A stretch of DNA of 64,000 nt from Virgibacillus halodenitrificans JCM 12304 (GCF_001310895.1 NZ_BAZS01000007.1:1-64000); one strand, 5' to 3'. Shown: positions 55,411 to 64,000, numbered from the stretch's first letter. Notes: generated by a model not told the origin, from the letters alone. Program-made: numbers and translations.

Positions 55411-55863
55411 TCATTCCTCTCTATCTTCCGGAATACCTTGATTCAGCTCTTCGCTATATTCAGCCTGAAGTTTCTGGTTAATAAGTTCCTTTTCTTCACC
55501 AGATCGGATAGCATGGCCATCCAACACTTGATTAGCCATGTATTTATGGAAAAAGTACTCTCCAACTGCGAGAAATGCAGATGATACAAGTGAAGCAGTT
55601 ACGAGGGGGATTTCCATTTCAAATAAAAAAGAACCTAATAAATAGATGGCCACAAAGGCGAGAATGAAGTCAAATAAAGTTGCTCCCCAATTTTCAAACC
55701 TTGGTAATAAATAAACGTCTCCAACTATATAGGAAACCACTGTAAGCAGGACACTTAGAATGAAGATATTGGGAAAGGATACACCAAAAAATAAACCTAA
55801 AACAAGCCCCAATATCCCGGTACACATAATAAACTTCATAAAGACTGCCTTCCAATGTTCCAT
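55411..55863 (-). CDS. DUF2512 membrane protein (YndM-like)
   Basis: A 150-residue protein with four membrane helices followed by a charged C-terminal tail. VYLLPRFENWGATLFDF and EYFFHKYM match the DUF2512/YndM family of Bacillus, whose function is unknown. GAGGTGA precedes the ATG. Convergent with ribH. Confidence 0.85.
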   Translation of the reverse strand: MEHWKAVFMKFIMCTGILGLVLGLFFGVSFPNIFILSVLLTVVSYIVGDVYLLPRFENWGATLFDFILAFVAIYLLGSFLFEMEIPLVTASLVSSAFLAVGEYFFHKYMANQVLDGHAIRSGEEKELINQKLQAEYSEELNQGIPEDREE

Positions 55864-56074
55864 TTTATCACCTCCAATTTATGAATAGACTGCCCTGTTC
55901 TATTCACAATTATTATTTCCCTACATAAACTTATAAGGCATAATGTTTGCCACACGCAAAATGGTTAACTATAATCACAAATAGATTTAAAAATATGGTT
56001 TACACAAGTAAAAGTGGGAATATAGATGAAGTAATCTAAATGAAAGAGTTAATTTTTGAACAAAGGAGCATTGC

Positions 56075-56896
56075 ATGATGGTTGACTATTTTTTGAATTT
56101 AGATCCGGTAGCCCAAGCAGCCTTAGCAACCTTATTTACATGGGGAATGACAGCCTTGGGAGCAGCTTTAGTTTTTGCAACAAAAGGTTTTAACCAACGC
56201 TTTATGGACAGTATGTTAGGTTTTGCTGGTGGTGTTATGATAGCTGCAAGTTTCTGGTCATTGCTTTCTCCTGCGTTGGATATGGCGGAAGGAGGGCCAG
56301 TTCCAGTCTGGGTCCCGGCAGCGGTAGGGTTTATTCTTGGAGGAGTATTTTTGTGGATATCTGATAAAATACTACCACACCTCCATCCATCTTCTTCGTC
56401 TATAAATGAAGCAGAAGGAATAAATCCGGGAAGCAAAAAAAGAAGTACATTACTTGTGTTGGCAATTACGTTACACAATATTCCTGAAGGTCTAGCTGTA
56501 GGTGTGGCGTTTGGCGCAATTGCTGCGGATTTACCTTCCGCCTCTTTAGCTGGGGCCATAACACTTGCTGTTGGTATAGGTATTCAGAACTTTCCTGAGG
56601 GTTTAGCAGTTTCTATGCCTCTCCGAAGAGAAGGGATGTCCCGGAGGAAGAGTTTTATGTATGGGCAGGCTTCCGGCATGGTGGAACCTATTGCTGGTAT
56701 AATAGGTGCACTTGCCGTAACTTTAATACAGCCTTTGTTGCCTTATGCACTTAGCTTTGCAGCGGGCGCAATGATTTTTGTAGTTGCGGAAGAAGTAATT
56801 CCAGGTTCACAGGAAAATGGAAATAAAGATCTCGCTTCCATGAGTTTAATGATTGGTTTTACAATTATGATGATCTTGGATGTGGCTTTAGGTTAA
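56075..56896 (+). CDS. ZIP-family metal transporter (GufA/ZupT type)
   Basis: A 273-residue protein with eight membrane helices. The metal sites are [15 protein letters not shown] in TM4 and [15 protein letters not shown] in TM5; a cytoplasmic loop with HLHPSS lies between TM3 and TM4. ZIP proteins of this branch import Zn2+ or other divalent metals. AAAGGAG precedes the ATG; a second ATG follows immediately. No Zur box is evident. Confidence 0.88.
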   Translation: MMVDYFLNLDPVAQAALATLFTWGMTALGAALVFATKGFNQRFMDSMLGFAGGVMIAASFWSLLSPALDMAEGGPVPVWVPAAVGFILGGVFLWISDKILPHLHPSSSSINEAEGINPGSKKRSTLLVLAITLHNIPEGLAVGVAFGAIAADLPSASLAGAITLAVGIGIQNFPEGLAVSMPLRREGMSRRKSFMYGQASGMVEPIAGIIGALAVTLIQPLLPYALSFAAGAMIFVVAEEVIPGSQENGNKDLASMSLMIGFTIMMILDVALG

Positions 56897-56927
56897 AAGG
56901 CGAGGGGATAATGTCTCTCGTCTTTTG

Positions 56928-57134
56928 TTATACACGGATAATTACATAGTCACCATTTGTTAGTTTTGTAACATCTGCCTTCATTGCTTTGGCAACATCT
57001 GCTGTTAATATTTTTGCCTCATCTTCTGATTTGGCTAGAAGACAAAGGCAGTTGCTTGAAATAACTCTTTCTTTAGCTAAGGTTACATATGCCAAAATTT
57101 GATACTCTGGTCTCAAACTGGATTCCCTTCCCAT
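56928..57134 (-). CDS. Small partner ('capping') protein of the YIEGIA protein
   Basis: A 68-residue basic protein (RPEYQILAYVTLAKERV, then DEAKILTADVAKAMKAD and NGDYVIIRV). It corresponds to the small protein that NCBI naming calls the capping complex subunit for YIEGIA, a name I recall rather than verify. The ATG at 57134 has AAAGGGG upstream, and the upstream YIEGIA gene ends 2 bp before it on the same strand. The function is unknown. Confidence 0.68.
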   Translation of the reverse strand: MGRESSLRPEYQILAYVTLAKERVISSNCLCLLAKSEDEAKILTADVAKAMKADVTKLTNGDYVIIRV

Positions 57135-57136
57135 AA

Positions 57137-58045
57137 CTAATCCCCTTTCAGATTTGTTTTCAAGACAGCATGCGATTTTTTTGCACTTTCCAATAAAGGA
57201 CATTTTTTCACGGCTTCAATCAGTGCATCTAAATCCCGTTTAATCGGTATCAGTGTAATAACTACTCTACCTTTCTCATAATCTTTTCTCGTAAAAGCAT
57301 ATCGTTTATTTCCCAGGGCTCTTGTTGCTTCAAATAAGGCAGCTTGTCTTTGTCCAAAGTTGTCCAAATTAATTCGGTAATGATTTTCATTGGGAGTAAT
57401 AATAACAGCCATGCCCTCTTCCTGAAAAAGTTTTTCCGCATTTTCCGTTCCTAAGATATTACTTATAAAGATGCCATTGACATAAAGGTTGGAATCCTTC
57501 ACTTCGATTGTTCCCTCTTCTACCTGGGCAATGTCACCAATGCTTTTTCCTTTAGTGAAATTTTTTAATAAGAATAATGCAGCAAATCCTACTAAGAAAC
57601 CACCAATCAGTTTAATCCATATGGCATAGGGAAGTACCATCATTGTTATAGAGGCGAGGAAAGAAGTAATAAATGCAATATAGTTTCTTGATTCAAAAGT
57701 TTTTGCAATACCATCAATATAAGCCGCACCCCTGTAGGTGTACTCTGTATGTTCTAAATCACTCAGACTTTCTTTTTCCATTTTTCTTACATCACGGAAT
57801 TGTTGCAGAGCCAAAGTCAAGAATGTGACTGCTACAAAATTTTTGCTGAATAAAGCTGGAAGAGCAACTGCCCCAAGAGCTGCAGCGACGAATCCAGTGA
57901 TCATGTGAATTAAGTACCCGTTGGGATAACTAGGATACTGTCGATAATCTTCTTTTAGGATGAGAATTCTGGAAAGGGTACCTACCAAAATAGACCCTAC
58001 AATTATACTTAAATCTTCGGTAGACAGAATTTGAGCTCCTTCCAC
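57137..58045 (-). CDS. YIEGIA-family membrane protein
   Basis: About 302 residues with four or more membrane helices in the first 180 residues and a cytoplasmic domain at the C-terminus. The family-naming motif appears as YIDGIAKTFESRNYIAF (about 109-125). Members occur in endospore formers; no function is known to me. GTG at 58045 is favoured because GGAAGGTGAT lies upstream; GTG at 58054 is an alternative. It is cotranscribed with the small partner protein. Confidence 0.75.
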   Translation of the reverse strand: MEGAQILSTEDLSIIVGSILVGTLSRILILKEDYRQYPSYPNGYLIHMITGFVAAALGAVALPALFSKNFVAVTFLTLALQQFRDVRKMEKESLSDLEHTEYTYRGAAYIDGIAKTFESRNYIAFITSFLASITMMVLPYAIWIKLIGGFLVGFAALFLLKNFTKGKSIGDIAQVEEGTIEVKDSNLYVNGIFISNILGTENAEKLFQEEGMAVIITPNENHYRINLDNFGQRQAALFEATRALGNKRYAFTRKDYEKGRVVITLIPIKRDLDALIEAVKKCPLLESAKKSHAVLKTNLKGD

Positions 58046-58185
58046 CTTGATCACCTTCCATTCACTACTATGTATGTGAACTTAGTATGTGCAAGATAAA
58101 TGAATTTACCCCAATTAATATAAAGGACATGGAAATAAACTAGAACTTAAAAAAAGAACCGAAATTGAGTGTTTTTTTAAAATGT

Positions 58186-58216
58186 AAAAAGAGCCATCCT
58201 AAAAAGAAAGGCTCTT
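58186..58216 (-). terminator. Terminator of the bdbDC operon
   Basis: AAGAGCC / GGCTCTT stem with the T run on the minus strand. Confidence 0.75.
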
Positions 58217-58223
58217 CATTTAC

Positions 58224-58640
58224 TTATTTTTTTCTTAATATAATCATAAAAATACTAATCAATGTAAAAGCAATGAGCGCAAGAAAAGGAATCGTAATAA
58301 AACCGAGCCAATTAATATACGCTGCATCACATGGTACGCCATCAGCACAAGCCTTTAGTTTTGCAAAGCCAGGTACCTTCTGTTCCAGATAGTGAAAAAG
58401 AGAGATGCACCAGCCGATTAAACTGAGAGGCAGTACATACTTTTTTACATTAATATCGTTCGTAAATGTAGCAATACCAAGAATTAAAGCTAATGGATAC
58501 ATTATAATTCGTTGATACCAGCAAAGTTCACAAGGAATATAGTGAAGAATTTCACTGAAATACAGGCTCCCAAGTGTTGCTATAACTGAAACCAGCCAAG
58601 CGAAATAGAGATAAAGTTGTTTCCTGGATTTATTTGTCAT
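58224..58640 (-). CDS. bdbC: Disulfide oxidoreductase BdbC (DsbB-like)
   Basis: A 138-residue four-helix membrane protein with the redox pairs CELC (Cys37, Cys40) and a second pair in KACADGVPCDA. It reoxidises the extracellular thiol oxidase BdbD and passes electrons to quinone. It starts 3 bp after bdbD ends, with its ribosome site inside bdbD. Confidence 0.93.
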   Translation of the reverse strand: MTNKSRKQLYLYFAWLVSVIATLGSLYFSEILHYIPCELCWYQRIIMYPLALILGIATFTNDINVKKYVLPLSLIGWCISLFHYLEQKVPGFAKLKACADGVPCDAAYINWLGFITIPFLALIAFTLISIFMIILRKK

Positions 58641-58643
58641 TTA

Positions 58644-59315
58644 TTAGTTACCTTCCAGTTCTTGCTCAATTGCTGCTTGAATAGCTGCATAGTCAAAAGG
58701 ATCCTCGATCATTTTGTCATTAACCATAATCGAAGGAGTTAACTCCACATTGTGCTCTGTGACTAACTCCGTATCTTTATTTACAGCGTCCAAATGCGTG
58801 TTATTTTCAATATCCTCTTTTAGTTGCTCTCCATCAATTTCTTCCATGTTATCAGCTATTTTTGTTATAGTATCCATTGTCAGCCATTTGGTATCATGAT
58901 CTTCTGCTGGTTGCTGAGCGAATAACTGCTTATGAAAATCCCAGTATGCATCAGGGTTTTGTGCCCATACTGATTCCGCTGCAAGAGAGCCTAACTTGGA
59001 TTCCTCTCCATGGAACAGTACATTAATATAAGCAAATTTAGCCTTTCCAGTATCAATATAATCTTGTTTTATTTGAGGGAAATATTGTTCACCCCAAGCT
59101 TTGCAAGCTGGGCATTTGAAATCTCCAAATTCTACAATAGTTACAGGAGCATCTTCTTCTCCCATGACTGGTTGTCCTTCAATGGAAGGTTGATTTCCGG
59201 TAGTCGTGTCCTTTCCTGTGCCATTGTTAGTAAGCACCACAATAGCAACAATTAACGCAATAATTACCAAAGTAATAATTACGGTGATTTTGATAGGAGA
59301 ATTTTTACCTTTCAT
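58644..59315 (-). CDS. bdbD: Thiol-disulfide oxidoreductase BdbD (DsbA-like)
   Basis: A 223-residue membrane-anchored thioredoxin-fold protein. A signal anchor is at about 7-30; the active site is FGDFKCPACKAW (Cys68, Cys71); cis-Pro is in VELTPSIMV. It introduces disulfides in exported proteins. GAGGTG precedes the ATG. Together with BdbC it forms the full oxidation system. Confidence 0.93.
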   Translation of the reverse strand: MKGKNSPIKITVIITLVIIALIVAIVVLTNNGTGKDTTTGNQPSIEGQPVMGEEDAPVTIVEFGDFKCPACKAWGEQYFPQIKQDYIDTGKAKFAYINVLFHGEESKLGSLAAESVWAQNPDAYWDFHKQLFAQQPAEDHDTKWLTMDTITKIADNMEEIDGEQLKEDIENNTHLDAVNKDTELVTEHNVELTPSIMVNDKMIEDPFDYAAIQAAIEQELEGN

Positions 59316-59432
59316 TAAAACACCTCTTTATTTTTTTATGTAATGATATAGTACCATTAATTAATCTTAAAGTTGAACAATATCTAACTTGTTCAAATAA
59401 TAGTCATAAAAGTAAGCAATCTTTCGTTGACA

Positions 59433-59492
59433 CACATATTCGTTATTGCTAATATGATGAACATATAACATATTAGTATAAATGAATATGTG
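59433..59492. promoter_or_regulatory. Nested, duplicated operator of the cadmium-resistance operon
   Basis: CACATATTC (59433) pairs with GAATATGTG (59484), and inside them CTAATATG (59449) pairs with CATATTAG (59469). Both gaps between outer and inner arms are 7 bp, so the 60-bp region is symmetric. It can also be read as two copies of CATATT-N10-AATATG (59435-59456 and 59469-59490). It ends 11 bp before the regulator start. Confidence 0.8.
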
Positions 59493-59503
59493 AGGTGACA
59501 AAA

Positions 59504-59824
59504 ATGATAACTTCAGATTTAGAGGTTAAGGTTAAATTTTTACATGGCTTTTCACATCGTACACGAATTCAAATACTTGAAGCTATAAAGCACAATGAAA
59601 AAACGGTTTCTGAAATTATTCAGACCGTAAATGCAAGTCAGTCCAACATTTCTCAGCACCTTGCTTGTTTAAAAGGATGTGGGATGGTTGTTGGAAGGCA
59701 GGAAGGGAAATATATTTATTACAGTTTAAGGAACCAGAAGGTCAGAGACTTATTGACAATGTTTGACGAGGTTCTTGAAGAAGTAGAAGAAGAGGTAGCT
59801 TGTTGTAAAAAAGAGGTGGAGTAG
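59504..59824 (+). CDS. ArsR/SmtB-family metal sensor, CmtR-type
   Basis: A 106-residue winged-helix repressor with SEIIQTVNASQSNISQHLAC as the helix-turn-helix. Cys55 and Cys59 in the recognition helix (HLACLKGCG) and Cys100 near the C-terminus have the same spacing (4 and 41 residues) as Cys57, Cys61 and Cys102 of Mycobacterium CmtR, which bind Cd(II) and Pb(II). This differs from S. aureus CadC. ATG at 59504 has GAGGTGA upstream. It precedes the cadA ATPase gene by 13 bp. Confidence 0.9.
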   Translation: MITSDLEVKVKFLHGFSHRTRIQILEAIKHNEKTVSEIIQTVNASQSNISQHLACLKGCGMVVGRQEGKYIYYSLRNQKVRDLLTMFDEVLEEVEEEVACCKKEVE

Positions 59825-59837
59825 GAGGAGAAATAGT

Positions 59838-62369
59838 TTGGGTAAATCATGTTGTGGATCAAATAAAGCAGATCATTCGAACAATTCCTGTTGCTCGCAG
59901 ACAACAGGAACGGAACAAAACAACGGTCAAGATACAGTAACAATGTCGAACGAGGTAAGCTGCGAGGCAGAGGAGGACCATTCCGAGACAGAGTCCGAAT
60001 CGGGTTGCTGTTCTGGTAACTCGGAAATTAAAGAAGACAAAGCTGAAAATGACTGCTCTAATAAGCGTACTTTTGTGATTGAAGGGATGGATTGCCCTTC
60101 CTGTGCGGCATCAATTGAAAAAGCGGTAAATAAAATTGATGGTTTGGAAATGATTAAGTTAAACTATAATACTGCCAAGCTTGTGGCGGCAGGTACGGAG
60201 AAAGCATTGGATGCTGTACCATTAGAAGTCAATAAATTAGGCTTTACTGCCAGTATGGAAGATAGAGGGGGATTTACTTCTATTTATGAAATTGAAGGAA
60301 TGGATTGTGGAAATTGTGCGAAGAGCATTGAATCACACATGAGACGACTTCAGGGTGTCAGAGACGTAACAGTTAGCTTTTCCACCGGAAAGATGAAACT
60401 TTCACATACTAACAAAGATAATGAGATGATGAAAGAAGTAGAAAAACTAGGGTACAAAGCTGTATTAGTAAATGGAACCGCAAATAATATTTCTTCTAAC
60501 AATCAAAGAAGTAAAGAAATGAGCTCTATTTACTTTTCAGGTGGTTTAATTGCCATTGCGTTTTTCGGCTCATTCTATGGACTTTCCAATCTTATAGGCG
60601 TCTTCTTGTATGCAGCTGCTATTGCGATTAATGGCTATAAACCAATTAAAGCTGCTTTTTATTCGTTGAAAAACCGCTCTCTTGATATGAATGTACTCAT
60701 GTCAGCTGCCGCCATTGGTGCGGCTCTAATTGGTGAGTGGTTTGAAGGAGCTACAGTTGTTTGGCTATTCGCTCTTGGTAATGTACTGCAAAACAATTCG
60801 ATGGAACAAACAAGAAAATCAATTCGTGGGCTTATGGATTTAGCCCCAGCAGAAGCATGGTTAAAAACAAGTAATGGAATGAGCAGGGTACCAGCAGAGC
60901 AAGTCAGTCTAAACTCTCTCATTATTATCAAGCCAGGTGAACGTATACCGTTAGATGGAGAGATTGTAAAAGGAAGCTCCAGTATTAACCAAGCCCCTAT
61001 TACGGGAGAATCGATTCCGGTTAATAAAACCCTCGGTGCTCAAGTATATGCCGGTACAATTAATGAACATGGATCCTTAGAAGTAAAAGTAACAAAACTG
61101 GTAGAAGATACAACCATAGCTAAGATTATTCATTTGGTCGAAGAAGCACAAGATCAAAGAGCACCAGCTCAGGCGTTTATTGATAAATTTGCTAGTATTT
61201 ATACTCCAATTGTGTTCGTGCTTGCCTTCGGAATAATGATTATTCCTCCATTGCTTGGTTTAGGTGGATGGAATGAGTGGATTTATAAAGGTCTTGCATT
61301 ACTTATCGTTGCCTGTCCATGTGCGCTCGTCATATCTACTCCTGTAGCAATTGTTTCTGCGATTGGGAATGCAGCCAAACAAGGTGTCTTAATTAAAGGC
61401 GGAACGTTTTTAGAAAAAGCTGGAGAAATAGACGCAATTGCTTTTGATAAAACAGGAACACTGACAGAAGGGAAGCCAAATGTTTCAGAAGTTCATACTT
61501 CTCATGGATCTGAACAGAAACTCATTGCCATTGCGAGGACGCTAGAAGAATATTCTACTCACCCAATTGCTCATACGATTGTGGAATATGCTAAAAAGCA
61601 AGAGATTGAAACGATAGAAGCATCGAATTTTACCAACATTGCCGGTAAAGGCGTCCAAGCAATGATAAATGATGAAACATATTATGCTGGAAACCCTAAG
61701 CTATTTAAAGAAATGGGGGTAGACCTAAAGCCTGTCGCTGATTCTATTAAAAGGGCTATAGGTCATGGTAAAACGATCGTATTAATTGGAACGAGGCAAA
61801 TGATCTTAGGTATGATTGCTGTAAGTGATTCGCTACGTCCTACAACAGTAAATGCTTTGCAGCAGTTAGATAATATTGGTGTGAAACAAATTGTGATGCT
61901 TACTGGAGATAATGAGGGGACTGCAAAAATGATTTCCAAAGAAACAAAGGTAAATCGGTATTTTGCTGAACTTATGCCGGAAGATAAAGTTGACACAATT
62001 AAAAAGCTTCAGGAAGAAGGCCATAGCGTGGCTATGGTTGGAGATGGCATAAATGATGCCCCTGCTCTTGCGACTTCAGAGCTGGGAATAGCCATGGGCG
62101 GTGCAGGCACAGATACCGCAATGGAAACAGCGGACATAGTGCTTATGGCAGATAACTTGGAGAAACTGCCATACACAATTAGACTAAGTAGAAAAGCTTT
62201 ATCTATTATCAAACAAAATATTGCTTTTTCATTGCTTATAAAACTAGCGGCTCTAATCCTGATTTTTCCGGGTTGGCTAACCCTATGGATGGCTGTGCTA
62301 AGTGACACTGGAGCAGCAGTACTTGTAATATTGAATGCGTTACGATTATTACGGGTGCGATCAGAATAG
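59838..62369 (+). CDS. cadA: Cd/Zn/Pb-exporting P1B-type ATPase CadA
   Basis: An 843-residue heavy-metal ATPase. A Cys-rich N-terminal segment (CC at 5-6, 18-19 and 57-58) is followed by two HMA domains (GMDCPSC, Cys86/Cys89; GMDCGNC, Cys157/Cys160), six to eight membrane helices with CPCALV (about 492-497), phosphorylation site DKTGT (Asp537), HP motif (about 575) and GDGINDAP (about 735). It pumps Cd2+, Zn2+ or Pb2+ out of the cell. TTG start behind AGGAGG. It is controlled by the CmtR-like protein upstream. Confidence 0.94.
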   Translation: MGKSCCGSNKADHSNNSCCSQTTGTEQNNGQDTVTMSNEVSCEAEEDHSETESESGCCSGNSEIKEDKAENDCSNKRTFVIEGMDCPSCAASIEKAVNKIDGLEMIKLNYNTAKLVAAGTEKALDAVPLEVNKLGFTASMEDRGGFTSIYEIEGMDCGNCAKSIESHMRRLQGVRDVTVSFSTGKMKLSHTNKDNEMMKEVEKLGYKAVLVNGTANNISSNNQRSKEMSSIYFSGGLIAIAFFGSFYGLSNLIGVFLYAAAIAINGYKPIKAAFYSLKNRSLDMNVLMSAAAIGAALIGEWFEGATVVWLFALGNVLQNNSMEQTRKSIRGLMDLAPAEAWLKTSNGMSRVPAEQVSLNSLIIIKPGERIPLDGEIVKGSSSINQAPITGESIPVNKTLGAQVYAGTINEHGSLEVKVTKLVEDTTIAKIIHLVEEAQDQRAPAQAFIDKFASIYTPIVFVLAFGIMIIPPLLGLGGWNEWIYKGLALLIVACPCALVISTPVAIVSAIGNAAKQGVLIKGGTFLEKAGEIDAIAFDKTGTLTEGKPNVSEVHTSHGSEQKLIAIARTLEEYSTHPIAHTIVEYAKKQEIETIEASNFTNIAGKGVQAMINDETYYAGNPKLFKEMGVDLKPVADSIKRAIGHGKTIVLIGTRQMILGMIAVSDSLRPTTVNALQQLDNIGVKQIVMLTGDNEGTAKMISKETKVNRYFAELMPEDKVDTIKKLQEEGHSVAMVGDGINDAPALATSELGIAMGGAGTDTAMETADIVLMADNLEKLPYTIRLSRKALSIIKQNIAFSLLIKLAALILIFPGWLTLWMAVLSDTGAAVLVILNALRLLRVRSE

Positions 62370-62444
62370 TAGAATACGTGTCAGAGCTGGAAGTGACAAT
62401 TTCAGTGATAAAATTTTACAGGTTTAAAACTTAATAGAATGCTT

Positions 62445-62482
62445 AAAAGCAGCTCTGCATCTTGTATGTAGAGCTGCTTTTA
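62445..62482 (+). terminator. Rho-independent terminator
   Basis: AAAAGCAGCTCT / AGAGCTGCTTTT 12-bp stem after cadA, with T residues following. Confidence 0.88.
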
Positions 62483-62508
62483 CTAGTTCTAATATATATG
62501 TTGGGATT

Positions 62509-62700
62509 ATTCAATGATTCGGAAAGTAGATAGACTGCGACGTAACTAAGAATATAGAGGCTGCGTAAATCACCGCTACGGGGAAATATTTCGCTTTCCG
62601 CGGGCGGCAAAGAAGACACTGTGAGGTTACGAACAGATGTCGCCCTTGTACCCGGAGGTGTGAAAGCGTCCGTATGCAACGGAAATCAATGCGGCTTACC
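62509..62700. repeat. Dispersed repeat-like non-coding element
   Basis: A GC-richer block (AATGATTCGGAAAGTAGAT, GACGTAACTAAG, CGCTACGGGG, CGCTTTCCGCGGGCGG) lies between cadA and the right-edge symporter. Its first 40 bp resemble 9776-9815. Such blocks, I recall, occur many times in related Bacillaceae genomes. Frames here have no ribosome site. From 62700 to 62868 I see nothing recognisable. Confidence 0.5.
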
Positions 62701-62868
62701 TACCTCTTCAACGATTTCAATGAGCTTTCCAGCAACGCAGTTATTTTACATAATCTAAACACGAATAGTTACTGCGCAGTTTCCTCCAACTATGAAATAA
62801 CTAAATATGTTTGTAACCTAAAATTTAAAGTTAAACCTTTTATTAAATCGATGGAAAGTATATGAGAA

Positions 62869-64000
62869 TTATATTTCAAGTGAAGCTTCATTTCTCTTAT
62901 TTTCTGATTGTTGAACAACACGAGCAGCAGAGGCGTCACCAGTAATATTTACTGCAGTACGGAACATATCCATAAAGCGGTCCACACCAGCAATTAAGGC
63001 GATGGCTTCTAATGGGAGATTAACTGCTGTAAGAACCAGTGTCAGCATAACTAGCCCTGCTCCAGGCACACCAGCTGCTCCAATGGAACCTAATGTTGCA
63101 ATTAATACAATCGTTAATATCTGAATAAAAGAAAGCTCGATGCCATAAGCTTGTGCAGTAAACAGGGCTGCTATGCTTAAATAGAGTGAGGTTCCATCCA
63201 TATTAATTGTAGCTCCTAGTGGCAAAACAAAACTGGACACTCTTTGGGAGACTCCTAAGTTATCTTCTGTACATTTTATAGTAACAGGCAATGTTCCGGA
63301 ACTACTTTGCGTACTGAAAGCAACAAGCGTAGCTGGGGCAATTCCTTTGAAAAATTTCAGTGGATTCATACTTCCGAAGCTTTTAACTGCAAATGAATAG
63401 GTTACGAGTGTGTGAACAATGCAAGCAAATGCTACAACTGCAACTAGCTTTATTAAAGGCATCAAAACAGAAAGCCCATATTGTCCGATAATAGGAGCTA
63501 GCAAACCAAAGACTCCAAATGGGATAAGCTTCATAATAATCCAGGTGATTTTATACATAATTTCGGCCAAACCTTCAAAGAATCGATAAACAGGTTGAGC
63601 TTTTTCGCCCACCATGGTAATCCCCACACCAATGAAGATAGCAAAAAATATAATCTGGAGAATGTTACCACTAGAAAGACTTTCAATCGGATTGGTTGGA
63701 ATGATGTTAAGAAACACATTAATTACACCACCAGTTTCGGTGGCTTCCGGTATTTCTCCTGTAGAGGAAATGTCCACTCCTTTTCCTGGTGAAAAAAGGA
63801 AAGCTGAAATCAATCCAATCGTAACAGCAAGAAGTGTTGTGGCAACATAATAAAAAATAGTTTTTCCGCCGATTCTCCCAAGTGTTTCCATGTTACCAGT
63901 GCTTGCTACTCCTACAATTAAAGATGAAACAATTAAAGGGATAATTACGAATTTAATAAGTCTAAGAAATAAGTCGCCTAATGGTTGCACGACTTCCATG
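62869..64000 (-). CDS. Dicarboxylate/glutamate:cation symporter (DAACS), 5' end outside window
   Basis: At least 376 residues of a GltP/DctA-type symporter running off the right edge. It has GDLFLRLIKFVIIPLIVSSL, the serine-rich loop STQSSSGTLPVTIK, GATINMDGTSLYLSIAALF, and GVDRFMDMFRTAVNITGDAS, in which the Arg-rich helix and the NxxxD substrate site are visible. The first visible Met (63999) is inside the first third of the family, so the true start is outside. It imports glutamate, aspartate or C4-dicarboxylates. It is intact in the visible part, unlike the frameshifted paralogue at 28884-30121. Confidence 0.92.
   Translation of the reverse strand, partial: MEVVQPLGDLFLRLIKFVIIPLIVSSLIVGVASTGNMETLGRIGGKTIFYYVATTLLAVTIGLISAFLFSPGKGVDISSTGEIPEATETGGVINVFLNIIPTNPIESLSSGNILQIIFFAIFIGVGITMVGEKAQPVYRFFEGLAEIMYKITWIIMKLIPFGVFGLLAPIIGQYGLSVLMPLIKLVAVVAFACIVHTLVTYSFAVKSFGSMNPLKFFKGIAPATLVAFSTQSSSGTLPVTIKCTEDNLGVSQRVSSFVLPLGATINMDGTSLYLSIAALFTAQAYGIELSFIQILTIVLIATLGSIGAAGVPGAGLVMLTLVLTAVNLPLEAIALIAGVDRFMDMFRTAVNITGDASAARVVQQSENKRNEASLEI

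Noticed and set aside
62509-62700. Insertion sequence
   Set aside because: No transposase fragment or clear terminal inverted repeats were found; at most a non-autonomous repeat.
62674-62865. Short plus-strand frame after the dispersed repeat
   Set aside because: No ribosome site, low-complexity composition and no recognisable domain.

Overview
The window is chromosomal DNA of a low-GC, Gram-positive, spore-forming-type Bacillaceae bacterium. The best fit from gene content and style is a halotolerant genus such as Oceanobacillus, Virgibacillus or Lentibacillus, but this is inference. Support comes from strong AGGAGG-type ribosome binding sites, frequent TTG and GTG starts, lipoproteins in place of periplasmic proteins, a LytM-type peptidase, LtaS-like and PlsY enzymes, Bacillus-type ArsC/BdbCD proteins, DUF2512 and YIEGIA proteins, and an FMN riboswitch ahead of ribD-E-BA-H. 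I see no rRNA, tRNA, CRISPR array, prophage or intact insertion sequence.

Layout. 1-292 is a 52-bp tandem repeat. 377-5822 holds housekeeping and accessory single genes: a lipoprotein, CtaM/YozB, a methyltransferase, an AlkA-type glycosylase, a YugF-like hydrolase, a YdjM-type membrane protein and a GGCT-fold protein. 5938-8012 is a tight operon of an IsdG-type monooxygenase, a small helical protein, a CarH-like cobalamin-binding domain and a STAS protein, followed by a divergent BCCT transporter (8159-9745). 10052-12625 is a TetR/DHA2 efflux pair. 13395-15906 encodes a MotA/ExbB-like channel with a very long cytoplasmic tail plus an OmpA/MotB-like partner, resembling ZorA/ZorB without the rest of a Zorya locus. 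16115-21074 has an M23 lipoprotein, DUF421/DUF4363 proteins, endonuclease IV, a Cys-rich copper-storage protein, a Nudix hydrolase and a bacterial staygreen homologue. 21194-24749 has a second TetR/MFS pair, two tiny membrane proteins, a holin-like type I toxin and a GNAT gene.

24837-27516 is heme/iron and formaldehyde related: an IsdG-type heme oxygenase with paired Fur boxes, an HbpS/GlcG protein and FdhA. 27629-33923 has a NERD protein, a second array of the same 52-bp repeat family, a dicarboxylate/glutamate symporter, an S41 protease-like protein and membrane proteins. 34892-38894 is a translationally coupled PlsY / GNAT-aminotransferase fusion / LtaS-like operon. 39034-41124 is arsR-arsB-arsC. 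41423-44433 is pflB-pflA with a Rex-like site. 44611-51321 is mixed (S51 peptidase, DUF1992, RDD, DinB, CorA, epimerase, ferritin, cupin). 51373-55286 is the FMN-regulated riboflavin operon. 55411-62369 has DUF2512, a ZIP transporter, the YIEGIA pair, BdbC/BdbD and a CmtR-type regulator with a CadA ATPase. The right edge cuts a second glutamate-type symporter.

Two themes recur. Metal, heme and redox handling is abundant (Csp, two IsdG-type enzymes, HbpS, ferritin, ZIP, CorA, CadA, ArsRBC, BdbCD). At least seven otherwise well-preserved genes carry a single-base frameshift, including ribBA in the middle of an intact riboflavin operon. That pattern looks more like sequencing or assembly error than decay, and these genes are listed as pseudogenes with the exact break position.
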